Assembly (NCBI RefSeq): GCF_000001735.4
Contig: NC_003075.7
Coordinates: forward strand, 6,139,001-6,203,000
From: Arabidopsis thaliana
Lineage: Eukaryota; Streptophyta; Magnoliopsida; Brassicales; Brassicaceae
Reading direction: 5' to 3'
DNA length: 64,000 bases
Below the pieces are notes generated by a model. The model did not search any database and had not been told where the DNA came from. It saw only the letters and a list, made by a program, of their open reading frames with translations. The number at the start of each line of letters is the position of its first letter. Within the stretch, counting starts at the first letter, position 1. Shown here piece by piece: positions 26,203 through 38,930 of this stretch. Both the position numbers and the translations under genes were made by a program.

Positions 26203-27856
26203 ATTTTTTAAAGGTAATATATATCAAAACTTGCAAATTTTAACTTTATAAAATATTTATATTTTATAGTTTATAATTGTTATTAAGTAACGTTATACCA
26301 CGAATCCATGAGACAATTGTTAAAAAACTGAAGTTTTAACCCTTATTAAAACAGGATATTAATAGTATTTTAAAATTTTATAAATATTGATTTAAATACA
26401 TCCACCATATTATCCAATTCCAAAATAAAATCCGTTCTGTAATTTCTTTAACTGTCCCGTGATTTTTGTTTTAAGTAGTAATTTTTAAAATTTAAAAATT
26501 ATTTATTTAATATAAATGTTTTGCAAATTGTATCATTCTATAATACATGTATATTTTATAGTTTAATTTTATATATAGTCACATTATACATAGCACATAA
26601 CATTTTTGGTTTTATATAATCTTTTCTAAATTAGGATGATTTGATATGTTTAATATTAGTGGTCTTAAAAAATAAGAAATTAAAGATTTAACCCGTATTG
26701 AAACGGTGTATTAATTATATTTTACTTTTTTATTAATTTTGATTCAAAAACCCGTCCCTCCAAATCCGTCTTGCTAAAATGCCATTTATTTTAATAATAT
26801 TAATTTTATTTTATGATATGATTTTGAATTATAATCGAAACATTTTAGCTAATAACATAGGAGTGCACCATATTTATTTAATAGGGGAATGTACCATATG
26901 ACCCGAATGCACTTTTATCCAAATCAACCAAAAAAGTCTTGCAAAAATACTTTAGAGATAATAAACGATAGTTGGTTTGATAGGTATAAGATTAACAAAT
27001 ATATTAGTTAGCTTAAATTAGTTAAAGAATACAAATTGAAAAGGTATATTACACTTTATTCGAATATAGTATCAAAACTTATATAACACAGAGATTTGAT
27101 AAATTTTTAATTGTTGAATACTTTTTTTTTGTGCTAATTTTTTTGTGATTAAGATTTAATTAATTTCGTATATAAAATATTAAATTGTTTTACGAACTTA
27201 TTTGTTTATAATTTGGTAACAGATAGATATTTGAATATTTGATATATTTTGCTTCAGTTTAGAAAATCTTTGATGACCTGTCTTTAGATCCAATAAGCCC
27301 TATAATTAAGAAATGAATATTGTTGTTAAATAATTTTGGTAACCTTAATGAAGTCATTAAAGGATTTTGTTTTTGATTAAATTTTTCTAATGACATTGTC
27401 ATTTTATTATTTACAAAAATTAAGGTTACATTTAAAATGTACTTCCCAAATAATAGAGTAAGATGTACTATTATTTTTTTGATAGATAAGAATCATTTAT
27501 GATTCGATATCAAATACAAAAGTATTTTAAATATTGTTTTAATTAATTTTATAAAAAACAATTATTTAAAGTTTAATTGTTTAGTTAATTACTTTTTATT
27601 AGAATTTCGTTTTTAGTTTTTGTGTTATAAGACTAATTGCAAAATCTATAGACAATCTAAAATAATTTGGTAATTATTTAAATAGGTGAAAAACTAAGAA
27701 CATGACATGACAGTTTAATAACATTATATGATAAGATTTATTTTATAGAGTGTTTCTCAACAAAATATAGAAGATTATTAAAAACGAAAAGAACTTTTGA
27801 ATACCGACGTGTTCAATCTTCCAAAACCAAAAAATCAAGTCTCGTTGGTTTTTAGA

Positions 27857-28127
27857 ACCGAATTGAATTACCAAAATTCTGGCTATGTTCGGCTAAGAAT
27901 ATTAATCCAGATCTATTTAATAAGTACTTTTGAATATAGTCGACTCGATTCAGATTGATTCTGGCTATGTTCGGCTAAGAATATTAATTACCAAAATTCT
28001 GGCTATGTTCGGCTAAGAACCGAACCGAATTGAATTACCAAAATTCTGGCTATGTTCGGCTAAGAATATTAATCCAGATCTATTTAATAAGTACTTTTGA
28101 ATAGTCGATTCGATTCAGATTGATTCT
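27857..28127 (+). repeat. Local tandem duplication with a 21-bp motif in four copies
   Basis: The segments 27857-27962 and 28024-28127 are near-identical (accgaattgaattacc to cagattgattct). The phrase ctggctatgttcggctaaga occurs at about 27880, 27961, 28000 and 28047. The second long copy lacks two bases (gaatagtcgattcg against gaatatagtcgactcg). The structure suggests repeated unequal exchange or replication slippage. Confidence 0.9.
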
Positions 28128-28829
28128 TTCGGATTTTAGATAGATAGAGGAACTATATGGATGGCTTATGTTGATGATAAATTAGTTGAATTTTTGTAAG
28201 TAAAGAATGTTTCATTTACTCATTTGTTTGTTCTTTGAAAGACAGACATATACAAATGCAAAAAAAATATTCAACAATGAAGAGATAACTTGATTAGTGT
28301 CCTACAATTAAATAGTATTCTCGAGGTATCCAAAGTTGTCATAATACATATCCTACGAGGGATTATGAAAAATGTTTTCTAAATAAAATCGAATACACAA
28401 GATCAAAAACTAAACCTAAGTGCACTATTTCTAGTGTCGAACTCAAGCATCATAAGACAAAGAAAATCTAAACCGGATCACAAATTCTCGTCTAATCTAT
28501 TTAACATAACTCAAGCTTGTGCCTGCGTTGCAACAACCAATCAGCGTCCCAAGTAGAGTCATGCCAACATATTATTTTATTGAAAAAGAACTAGAGCACT
28601 AAATAAATATTCGATTAAAAACGTATTTTCAAGCATTAATAAATTAAAAAACATGAATCAATGGTCCTTAAAAGCGACTAATAGCCACTTATTTAATTTT
28701 TACTTGAAATTTGTACAAACTTTGCAACAACAATAACTAATATTGTGGTGGGAAATTCTTTTAAAATCCTTTAAAACCCTTTTAAAACCCTTTTAAACCC
28801 TTTGAGAAAAAAATTTTGGCGGGAATTTT

Positions 28830-28985
28830 TTTGGCGGGAAAATTGTGGTGGGAAATTTATTTTGGAATATTTTCGGCAAAAACAATATTTATATTTTATT
28901 TCGTTAGCCTGAAACAATTTCTAAATAGGGGTAAAATGGTCATTAAAAATTTAAAGAGAGTAAAAATGAAAATGACAAATAGGAA
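28830..28985 (-). repeat. Inverted repeat, right arm
   Basis: The reverse-complement partner of 22898-23063. Just left of it are short repeats of the type tttggcggga / gtggtggga (28741-28855), as often found in subterminal regions of DNA transposons. Confidence 0.75.
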
Positions 28986-29355
28986 AATGTAGAATTGAAA
29001 AGGAGTAGTGTGGAAAGAGCATTCTCAGCAATTATTCTTAAAATTATTGAAGTATCTTTTAAAGTACTTTTGTGTTAATAAAGTAAGAATTGACAAAGAA
29101 TGTCATCATATTAAAGTCAAAAACAATTATAATTTTTAAAATATTATTGAATTGATATATTTTAACTTTATAAAACATTATTAATATTTAAACTTATAAA
29201 AAAATGAAAATATCATGAGACGAGAAATATAGCGGGACAGGTTTGGATTGATATGAAATATAGCAGGACGAGTTTGGATTGATATAACACAGGTTAAATA
29301 TTTATTTTATTATTTTATCATCACCAATTGTTTTAGTTACAACATTAATATAATA

Positions 29356-29392
29356 CTAGATTTTAACCCGCGGTATACCGTGGGGACAATTT
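29356..29392 (-). mobile_element. 3' terminus of a minus-strand Helitron
   Basis: CTAG at 29356-29359 followed by attttaacccgcggtatacc and gtgggg. The hairpin and terminal tetranucleotide are intact. It pairs, tail outward, with the plus-strand terminus at 30332. Confidence 0.7.
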
Positions 29393-30302
29393 ATTTTTTA
29401 AAGTTAGTATATATAAAAATTTGTAAATTGTATCTATCTATAAAATATTTTTATTTTATAGTTTACAACTTTATTAAGCAACGTCCTGCCAAACCCGTCC
29501 CGCAAAACCCATCCTGCAAAAAAACCATTTATTTTATTAATGTTGATTTTATTTATGAATCATTGTCTAAATATTTTAGTCGATGCGGGATGTTGAACCC
29601 ACACATTTTTTGCTAATTGGTTAATATATGTTCATTTTTAAAATTTTGAATCACAAAATATGACGAAACTTTTTTTGAGATTTTTTAAACTATATATTAT
29701 ATAATGATGTTAAATTTTTTGATATATTAAACTTTTTATAAGTTTAAATATTAATAATATTTTATAAAGTTTAAATATATAAATAATAATATTTAAAAAA
29801 TATATATATTTTTTGCCTTTTAGGTAATGACATAATAACTCTAAAAGCAAAGATTTAGAAGATTTAAATCGTTAATTAAATATTTTCATTTCTAAATAAT
29901 TAATGTCAGTAGCATGACATTGTAAATAAGTTCAAATACAGGATTTATTTATTTAAACAAAAAACGTTTAGTAAGAATAATATTTATTTAAACAAAAAAC
30001 TTTGTTTTAAAATATTGTTAACAAATACGTTTATGCTAATTTTAAGGGATTAATGTGAAGTTTGTTTGGATTAAATTTGATTGATAATGTGATTGACAAT
30101 TTAAATTAAGAATTTAAAGTAAAATTAATTATTTTGGAAAAAAGAAATAATGCTAATGGCATTGGGTTGTAAATAAGTCTAACTCTAGGATTTATTTGTT
30201 AAAATGGCTGCAAAAATGTATATATAGATAGATGATCTAACTTTATTACTAAATTAAAAACTATTAAATTTAATATTATTATATATATGAATAAAACATT
30301 TG

Positions 30303-30332
30303 CCATGTGGTATACCACGGGTTAAATCCTAG
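30303..30332 (+). mobile_element. 3' terminus of a plus-strand Helitron
   Basis: The hairpin ccatgtggtataccacgg is followed by gttaaatc and CTAG at 30329-30332, with T as the next base. It is the same terminus family as 29356 but opposite in orientation. Confidence 0.7.
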
Positions 30333-30539
30333 TATAATTAGTTTTTAGATATGTTTTCAATTTTGTAAGGGTTTTCCGATTCAAGCATCTAATTAATTAC
30401 TAACGGATTGATTTGCTCTCTTTTTTTGGTTAACACAAATTCAAGCATCTAAGTAATTAATTAATTACTAACTCATTTATTTCTATTTTTTTATAATTAA
30501 TGATATTTTAGTAAATATAGATGTATGCATCCAATTAAT

Positions 30540-30542
<3 letters not shown>

Positions 30543-30584
<42 letters not shown>
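30543..30584. repeat. (AT)n microsatellite
   Basis: An AT run of about 40 bases about 50 bp upstream of the defensin-like start codon, within its probable core promoter. Confidence 0.95.
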
Positions 30585-30586
<2 letters not shown>

Positions 30587-30634
30587 CACAATACAATTAT
30601 ATCAATCACTTTTGTTATAATTCTATCATCGAAG

Positions 30635-31015
30635 ATGACTAAAAACACAGCTCTTACAATTTTTATGGTTGTTTTGGTTATTGGTATGCTCTAAACTTTA
30701 ATGTATATTAAATATTATGTGTTTCTTCATATATTTTGATTTGATGGTTTTCTTTTCATCACCTTATTATTATTTTTAACAAACAGTAATTGAAATGATA
30801 TTAGTCTATGTTTTAAATATGTATTATTAGAAATGGTGATGGAGGAGACGCAAGGAGATACATGTCATGAATATCTTTACCCAGAAAAGTGTGAAAATAA
30901 TCAGTGTAACTCGGAGTGTGCTACCAAGTTTAAAGAAGTAGGAGTTTTTGGATTTTGTGTACCACCTCGATCCGAGCCAACAGAGCAGTTCTGCATCTGC
31001 AGTTACAATTGTTAA
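30635..31015 (+). CDS. LCR13: Defensin-like small cysteine-rich secreted protein
   Basis: A small secreted peptide of the defensin-like (DEFL/LCR) superfamily. Two exons, 30635-30683 and 30831-31015, give 77 residues. Exon 1 codes for a hydrophobic signal peptide (MTKNTALTIFMVVLVIG), and the intron falls in the usual DEFL position, just at the end of the signal. The mature part has eight cysteines in the order ...TC, EKC, QC, SEC, GFC, FC, IC, NC, with the terminal CxC and final Cys that fit a four-disulfide fold. The mature peptide contains several acidic residues. Known relatives act in defence or pollen-pistil signalling, and nothing here says which. The symbol is recalled from At4g09795. 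An AT microsatellite lies immediately upstream. Confidence 0.88.
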
Positions 31016-32235
31016 AATTGATATATATATTTATTTACTATAAATAATCACCAAATATAATTTAATAAAATAATGGGTTGCAAAAAAAAATGAAAAACAA
31101 ATATTGCAATCTTTTCTAATTATGTGAATGTGAATTCTGATTTCAATTATTGGACATCATGAAATGACCAAATTTATTTTATAGCACTTCAGCCAATCGA
31201 TTTATCTGTTCTAATAACCAAAACTTAAATAGAAATAATCAAACCTCGACTTGGTTCGATTCAGGTTCAGTTTTTTATTCTAGCATATTTGTTGGAACTC
31301 ATTGTCACAAGAAATTCACCCCACTAAAATCCATTCAAAATCCACCAATTCAATTCAAAAGTCCACTAAAAATCCACAAATTCAATTAATCTAACATATT
31401 GATTTTACCTAATAAAACAATGGTATCAAACGTATCATCAACGATGAGAAGGAGAAAGAAGTAAGGTGATTGGATGGGTTTTCACGAATAGATAATGGCC
31501 TTTTTAACAACTGTGTAATCAAGAAAATAGAGATTTAAAACAGATGAGTGGTGGCCTTAAATCAGATTCGAATTAATATATACACCAAAATGCATTATAT
31601 ATATATATATATATTCATCCTCCTTAGATATATGATATGAAAATTGGCTAACTCTATATGAGTGACATGTCATTATTCCAGAAGTTGTCATGTGCCCATT
31701 AAGTAACTAAAGTTAGTTCTACATCTTTCATTTTAATTTTTAAGGGGTAATGGTATATATATCATTAATTATGCCAATACTAACTTTACTTTATAACTAT
31801 ATGTTTTTTTCTATAAAATAGTTTTATTGGTTTTCTCATATCGTTTTGGGATTTTCTCGGTAATGTTTTGTAGTTCTAACTGAAAATATGAGTAGACAAT
31901 AATGTGGTTGGTTAGCTAATGGTGTAAGTAATTTTTTTGTTTGAATCTTTGTCTACATAATATATCACAATGGCTGATGGTACCTAAGAGGAATTTCATC
32001 ATTAAATACTTGAGGTTTTAAAAACCGATGAAACTTAGGAGGAGTACCATCATTAAATACTTAAAGAATTTTTTTTTTTAGTATAAAAAAGTTCTTGAGT
32101 TTTACACTCACACACGATACAAAATCATTTGATATTACTTGCCAATGATAAAATATGATTAACATAACGATAAACCCAAATCACACCTCCAATTGTAAAA
32201 CAATATGATAATATAACGATTGAAAACGGTAGAAT
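31016..32235. other. Region downstream of the defensin-like gene
   Basis: The 3' UTR of the small gene, then AT-rich sequence. A (TA)n run is at 31595-31614. From about 31630 the sequence resembles the 5' third of the Helitron family at 1447 (gaaaattggctaactct...gtgacatgtcatta), and further similarity (catcattaaatacttgag) follows at about 32000. A degenerate member of that family therefore extends to roughly 32070. There is no gene. Confidence 0.5.
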
Positions 32236-32535
32236 TTTGTAGGCACACATCTGTTGTGCTAGCATGGGAGCATCGGTTCTCTCGCCGGTTACCCCTTCTT
32301 GTTACATGGCTTCATACCATCGGTTAAACCATCCCCGGTTTTGACCTCATATTTTCATTCTTAGTCGGAATTTTGATCTTACGATAATGAAATCGGGAGA
32401 AAACCCTTTTGAAGACATGTCTCAATAGATTCAATAAACATTTCCTCGAGACTATACTTGAAGTTAAACCCCATCTCTGTGAGCTTCTTGGAACTGAACT
32501 CAATACTCTTTAGATTCTCATCAACACCTTCAAAC
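32236..32535 (-). pseudogene. Dihydroflavonol 4-reductase (DFR) last-exon fragment
   Basis: The minus-strand translation from 32535 reads [20 protein letters not shown] and [20 protein letters not shown], ending [10 protein letters not shown] and a stop. This is the C-terminal exon of DFR (TT3), preceded by an intact-looking intron acceptor (atataacag). Beyond the stop, further similarity to the DFR C-terminal tail (KTGDGLTDGMKPCNK, ERTDAPMLAQQMCA) can be followed with frame changes to about 32240. The Rossmann and substrate-binding exons are absent, so it is non-functional. It lies between Helitron-like sequences, so capture by an element is possible. Confidence 0.85.
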
Positions 32536-33869
32536 CTGTTATATAGAGTTTTGTTTAGGACAAAACAATTATGGGCCAAAACATTTTAAATAATAGTCAA
32601 CACACTTTTCAGTATTTTGTTTAGTAATTTTCTAAAAAAACCAAATTTTAATCTTACACATTCTATTTTGCTATATAATTTAACTATCTATTTCATTATA
32701 ATAATCCCGATTTTGATTATGCACACGTTATTTTAATGGATAAATGTTAAATTTTCTATCAAAATAATATGTATACCATATCAAATGAATATAATTACTT
32801 CATACTAAAATAATTACCAAATAACAAAACATAATGAACCAAAAAAAAAGAAAACCACAAAAATGTTTTAGAAAAGAAAAATTGCTTAAGATATAGTTTT
32901 GCTATATTCTATAATTTCACAAATTAATTTTACCTAATGTCAAACTCATATTAAATGACTTAAAATTTATAAATAAAACACTAAAATTTTATATTAACTT
33001 TTTTTTTATATCAAATAATAAAAACAAATCAATCCCTTTAAGCCCTAATTTCCTAATTTTTGGTTTTTTCACTAATGGCTACATGCATTAAAATTGTTAG
33101 ACTAAAAAATAGGTATAACTATACAAATATTCTCATTAAGTATAGAAATAAAATACTATATTACATTGAAAAATACAATTTTAACCAATTCAATTTATGT
33201 TAAATAAATTATTTTGTTATTTTAAATAAATCATTAGTTATTATTCATACTAATGATTTTTTTTTAAAATTAATACATGCTAGATTTATTTAATTGACCA
33301 ATAACACATGTAAAATCAAATTTGTTAATTTTCCTTTTGATGAATAAAAATGATTATATATGTATATATATATATATATAGACATAAAAATTAGTATATG
33401 TCAATTTGTTTACTTTTTTAGGTTTTTTATTTTGTAAGAGAATAAAAAAATTAAATCTTTAATGACATATGTAAACATCTTATCGTTAGACTTGCCACAT
33501 GTCATGATCTCGTGAGTTACTAACTTTCAAAACCGTACTTTATATAATAAGATATATTGAAAGTACAAAAATGGGAAAACATCTTATTATTGATTTGGAA
33601 AATAAGGAAAACATATTATTATAGATATGAGATTTCGTCATGGCCGACGACGACGTGAGACAAAAAAAGGATGGCAATTTCATTTGAGACCCTTTCTATC
33701 CAAATCTCCACCTAAAACCTAAGAAATTGTTCTTTACATTTTACACTAGAATTTCTATTAAATTCTTGCCAAATCATTTTGTCATACAAAAATACAATAA
33801 CTTGAATAACACTTGCTTTTAATAGAATTCAGAAATCCGGAAATTGAATAACACTAAATTTTAATAGAA
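32536..33869. other. AT-rich region with Helitron 5' end
   Basis: There is no gene. The first part may be remnant DFR intron. A TA run is at 33355-33380. At 33530-33552 the minus strand reads atcttattatataaagtacg, typical of a Helitron 5' terminus pointing left. Its 3' end was not found. Confidence 0.45.
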
Positions 33870-34481
33870 CTAGATGATCACCCGCGCTACACCGCGGTTT
33901 TTTCGGATTTTTTTTATTGTTTAATTTAAATATAATCTTTTTTATCTACTCATTCACTCATGCAATGAGCAATTACTTTTAGTATTAAAAATATTTTTTT
34001 CTAACAACGTTCTCAACAATGCATCATACACATAATTCATAAACAACGTTTGTCTTTAACCAATTTAACAAAGGGTAGTGTTGGATTCTAAAAACTTAAG
34101 AATTTGATGATGGAAATCCTTACGTATTATATAAATATCAATTTAAAAGAATATAAATATCAATTTAAGAGAATAACTTACTCAAATCATTAAGTAATCC
34201 ACGACTATTAAACACTCATACTTTGAGTTTGGATTACGAAAAAAAATCTTCGAATATGAGAAAACTATTAAAATAGTTTTATTGAAAAATCATGTAATAT
34301 TAAAATAAATTTAGTAATAGTACAGATAAATATATAAAATAAAATAATATGTAAAATTAAATAAGAAATATATCATTAACCTATAAATTAGAAGTTGAAG
34401 AGCTTACATTAATTATTTTAATAGACACATGGCAAATGCTAAGTGATGATGTGTCAATCATACGGAAAGAGTTAGCCATGA
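33870..34481 (-). mobile_element. Non-autonomous Helitron, 612 bp, reverse copy
   Basis: The reverse-orientation relative of the element at 1447-1945. Its 3' end (minus) is CTAG at 33873-33870, preceded by tgatcat and the hairpin gcggtgtagcgcggg. Its 5' end is TC at 34481-34480, followed by atggctaactcttt, which lacks a dozen bases present in the other copies. The outside flanks are A and T on the element strand. It ends about 340 bp before the S18 start codon. Confidence 0.8.
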
Positions 34482-34717
34482 TTAATAAAATACCTCAATG
34501 ACACTAGAATTTGAATTCTATTAAACTCTGTCAAATTCCACGGTTTAATAACCCCCTTTATAAAAGTTGATCAACTCTGATATAAACTTTTTGTTATTTA
34601 TATAAGTGTTCCATCGAAAATAATATTTTAATAAATATTCATGAAGGGTAAAATGGTCTTTAACTATTTCAGTATTACGATAACCCTACTAATGTGTAAT
34701 ATATATAAATCATTGAA

Positions 34718-34726
34718 AAACCCTAG
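34718..34726 (+). promoter_or_regulatory. Telo-box in the S18 promoter or leader
   Basis: The sequence aaaccctag lies about 92 bp upstream of the S18 start codon. Telo-boxes are common in promoters of plant ribosomal protein genes. Confidence 0.55.
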
Positions 34727-34817
34727 CAGACCTCTTTTGTGTTCTTCACTCTCCAGCGATCGTTTATTGCTTGAAGACGGCTTCTTCTTCTCACAAACCT
34801 CATCTCTGCTAATCAAA

Positions 34818-35963
<1,146 letters not shown>

Positions 35964-36414
35964 GAAAGATCCAATGTTGCTACTTACTTCTGTATTGGAT
36001 ACTTCATAAGGACCTGTTTTTATTTCGTACTAGGACCTTTTTGTGTGACGCTTTTCGAGCTTTTTGTGATCACATTCCTCTGTTTTTCATTCTTGATCCC
36101 TCCAGTGCCTTGAATAGTCTTATTTATTTTAATTTCCAGCTTACTCTGCTTATTGTCTACTGTGACAGCAACAGATGTCTAAGGCAATTCAACAATGCTT
36201 AAAAATCGAAATATACAAACATCGGAACATTGACGGAAAAGTGTAAAGAATGTGATGTAACTTAGTTCTTCACGCAAGAGTAAATCGTTTGGTACCAAGG
36301 CAAAAAATTGATTCTATAAGAATACAAAATTCAGCTACAAAAGAATATCTCAAACTGAGCGATGTGTGATGTGAAAAGCTATGTGTGAAACTGATCTTTC
36401 TGATCACTTACTTG
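35964..36414. other. Convergent 3' UTRs of RPS18C and the transporter gene
   Basis: About 450 bp between two stop codons facing each other. It contains only presumed 3' UTR sequence and no ORF. Confidence 0.6.
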
Positions 36415-37892
36415 CTACGCTTTATCTCGATGTTCATCAGAATCTGAAGTAGCCCCAAGTTTCTGTTGTCGGGTCGTTGGAAGAGAATAATTCTTCTTCT
36501 CCTTGCCGCCTGGCTTGGACGAGGCATTACCGTACCAGATCATCCCGAGTACTGCAATGATCATGCCAAGAATCACATGCAGGTTTAGACCATCTCTGTC
36601 AAAGAAGAAGAAGCCCATTACAAGCACCAAGATCGTCTTCATATGGCCCAGGACTTGGAATGACACTGCTGTGAATCTCCCGATGCAGATGAACTGGCTC
36701 AGGTTTGTCCCGATTGCTATTGTGCACGAGAGGGTTATAAACATCTGCAGAATCATCACCAAGTTATTGAATACAAAGAACAATTCATTAGAGTCGATGT
36801 GCAAACCCATTTGATAACAGAAAAAAGGTGATAATCACCCTTCTAGGCTCAGTATGCCGTCAAGCATTGGACCTAATAGGTAATTTGTCTACGTCTTAGC
36901 GTGTTATGAGCATCTGAGAACCTTATTTCAAGAGTAGTAAGGAGATATTGTTTAATATATAATCTGAGTGTTTCGAGCACTTACCACAGAGACAGAGTTG
37001 TAATCATACATGTCTACCCGTTTGTCTGTCAACCAATAGTCGAGAAATGGACCGACTATCAATAACGTTGCAGCCTGAGCTGGAGCAGTATGACCCAGTA
37101 GGTTGAATGAGCTAAGCGAGTACTTTCGCTGTAGATAATGTACATACTGCAACAAAAGAGAGAAACTTTGTGTAAATCTTAATCTTAATCTTTGTGTAAA
37201 CCGTAGCTCAAAGAACTTACGTATTGTTGCAAAGCAGTACTCCACACAGCAACAAAAGCAGCAACAAAACCTTTGGTGTTAACACTAACATCAGTAACAG
37301 TACAAACACCAACACCAACAAGAACAAGTCCAATGCTAAGTTTTGTATCTCTTGAGTAACGAATCTTATCAAATACTACTTCCAACAAGCATGATACAGG
37401 AATCATGCTAAGCTTTGCAATCTGTTAAGCATAAAAGAGAAGACACCATTAGAACCAACAACAAGAAACGTTACATAACACAAAAAGCAAACACATTTAC
37501 CTGATAAAACCCAACAGAGTTCCACATAAGACTAACATTCATTCCAACAATCGAAAAATTAGCAAACAGAATAAACTTAAGAAGCTCTGTAAATGGAAGA
37601 TGAGAAGGTTGTATATATCCTAAACATCTTAAAACAAGCGTCATCAACGTCGTAGTGGCGAAATGTAAACCGGTTAACGTTGTAGCTGCATTGAAATTGA
37701 AAATATTAGACAAATAATTTGAAGATATGATTGTAAATAAGGTTTTGATGAAGAAGAAGTACCAAAGCTAAAGCCATAAGTAGCCATTAAAGCTTTATTA
37801 ACAATGATGATACCAACAGAAGTAACAACATTGAACATCCAAGCAGCAGCATCTAATGTTGCTTTCTTATCTGATTTTTTCACTGGAGCCAT
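36415..37892 (-). CDS. URGT5: Golgi nucleotide-sugar transporter (UDP-rhamnose/UDP-galactose type)
   Basis: A multi-pass transporter of the DMT superfamily (triose-phosphate/NST branch). The URGT clade exchanges UDP-rhamnose and UDP-galactose across the Golgi membrane for wall polysaccharide synthesis. Five exons (minus strand): 37892-37763, 37685-37501, 37421-37221, 37146-36985, 36744-36415, giving 335 residues. The N-terminus is [20 protein letters not shown], followed by about ten hydrophobic segments. The family's Lys-Thr pair is at 262-263 in [18 protein letters not shown]. The cytosolic tail is Lys-rich ([18 protein letters not shown]), as in Golgi NSTs. A donor (gtactc) near 38195 and an acceptor near 37941 suggest a 5'-UTR intron. 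Clade membership and symbol are recalled (At4g09810); specificity cannot be read from the sequence. Confidence 0.93.
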
Positions 37893-38437
37893 TGTTAAAC
37901 TTCGTCTTCTTCGTCAACTTCTTCAATCCCACATTTCTACACAGAAATTGACGAAGCAAAATCGTTAAAATATCTCAATTCCATGGATTCGGTGACGATT
38001 TTTTTCCCTAATTCGAAAACTGTGTCATTTTGATTGATCGCGTAATTATGAAAGACTAATCGAATAGACTCTACACTAATCGGATTCGAAGATCAAAAAT
38101 AAAAATGAGGGATTGTTGTTCATCGAAATTAGAGGAATGATCGGGGAAGATAACATCGGTGATTGTTGATCGCATAAGAATCCGGCGAGGGAGTACCTGG
38201 AGAAGAAGAAAATACGGCGGTGAAGAAGAGAGGCTCTGTTTCCGGCGAGATTGCTCGGTGGTGAAGTTTTTGAATTGGATCAGTGAGTGATCTGAGAGAG
38301 TGAAGCCAGAGACTCGTACTTAAGTAGTAATTATTTCAGTTTTTTTTAGAACCAATCCGGCGAGCACCATTTTTTATTTATTATATTTCTCTAATTATAA
38401 TAAAGGTAGAAATCATCATATTCATAATACAATTAAG

Positions 38438-38930
38438 ATGTGAGTATTTCGGTTTAAGTTCGGATTCGGTTTGGGTTTAGCTCGATTCGGTTTATTTGAG
38501 TTTTATAAAACTTTAACTAAATTCAACCGAAGTTAGTATGATTTAGTTTGGATTTGGGTCAATTTATGTTCAGTTTAGCTTTAGTTCGGTCTGGTTTAAT
38601 TTGGTTTTAAAAAACTAATCAATGTAACAAAACAAAATTATTTCATTCATTGTCGTTTGAACTTTGAATTTGAATTTGATGATAGTTAACTTAAGCAACA
38701 AATTCAAGTTATATATTTAAGTTTAATAATTTAGATATGCCAGGAAAAAAATTAAAAGTGTAAATTATTACATATTTAGTAATACACAATATTATTAATT
38801 AAATAAAACATTGGGTTATCGGTTCGGAACATAACTGAATGGTTTGAGTCCAAACTTGGGTTTGGTTTGGGTCGGTTTGAGTTTGGTTAAGTCGATTTGG
38901 TTCGGTTCGGTTTGGTTAAAACGCCCACCT
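38438..38930. mobile_element. Degenerate CGGTTT-rich TIR transposon remnant
   Basis: The composition is the same as the better preserved element at 48442-49069: CGGTTT/TTTGGTT-rich ends around an AT-rich core. The right end reads aaaacgcccacctacctat, the left end a decayed gatgtgagtatttcggttt. No target duplication can be recognised. Confidence 0.4.

Larger units (their letters stand above)
25656..30634. other. Repeat-rich gene desert
   Basis: About 5 kb without a credible gene, very AT-rich. It holds an AT microsatellite (25816-25857), Helitron 3' termini (26167, 29356 and 30332), a local segmental duplication (27857-28127), the right arm of a long inverted repeat (28830-28985), and an AT run just upstream of the defensin-like gene (30543-30584). 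Open frames here are short and show no family signature. Confidence 0.6.
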
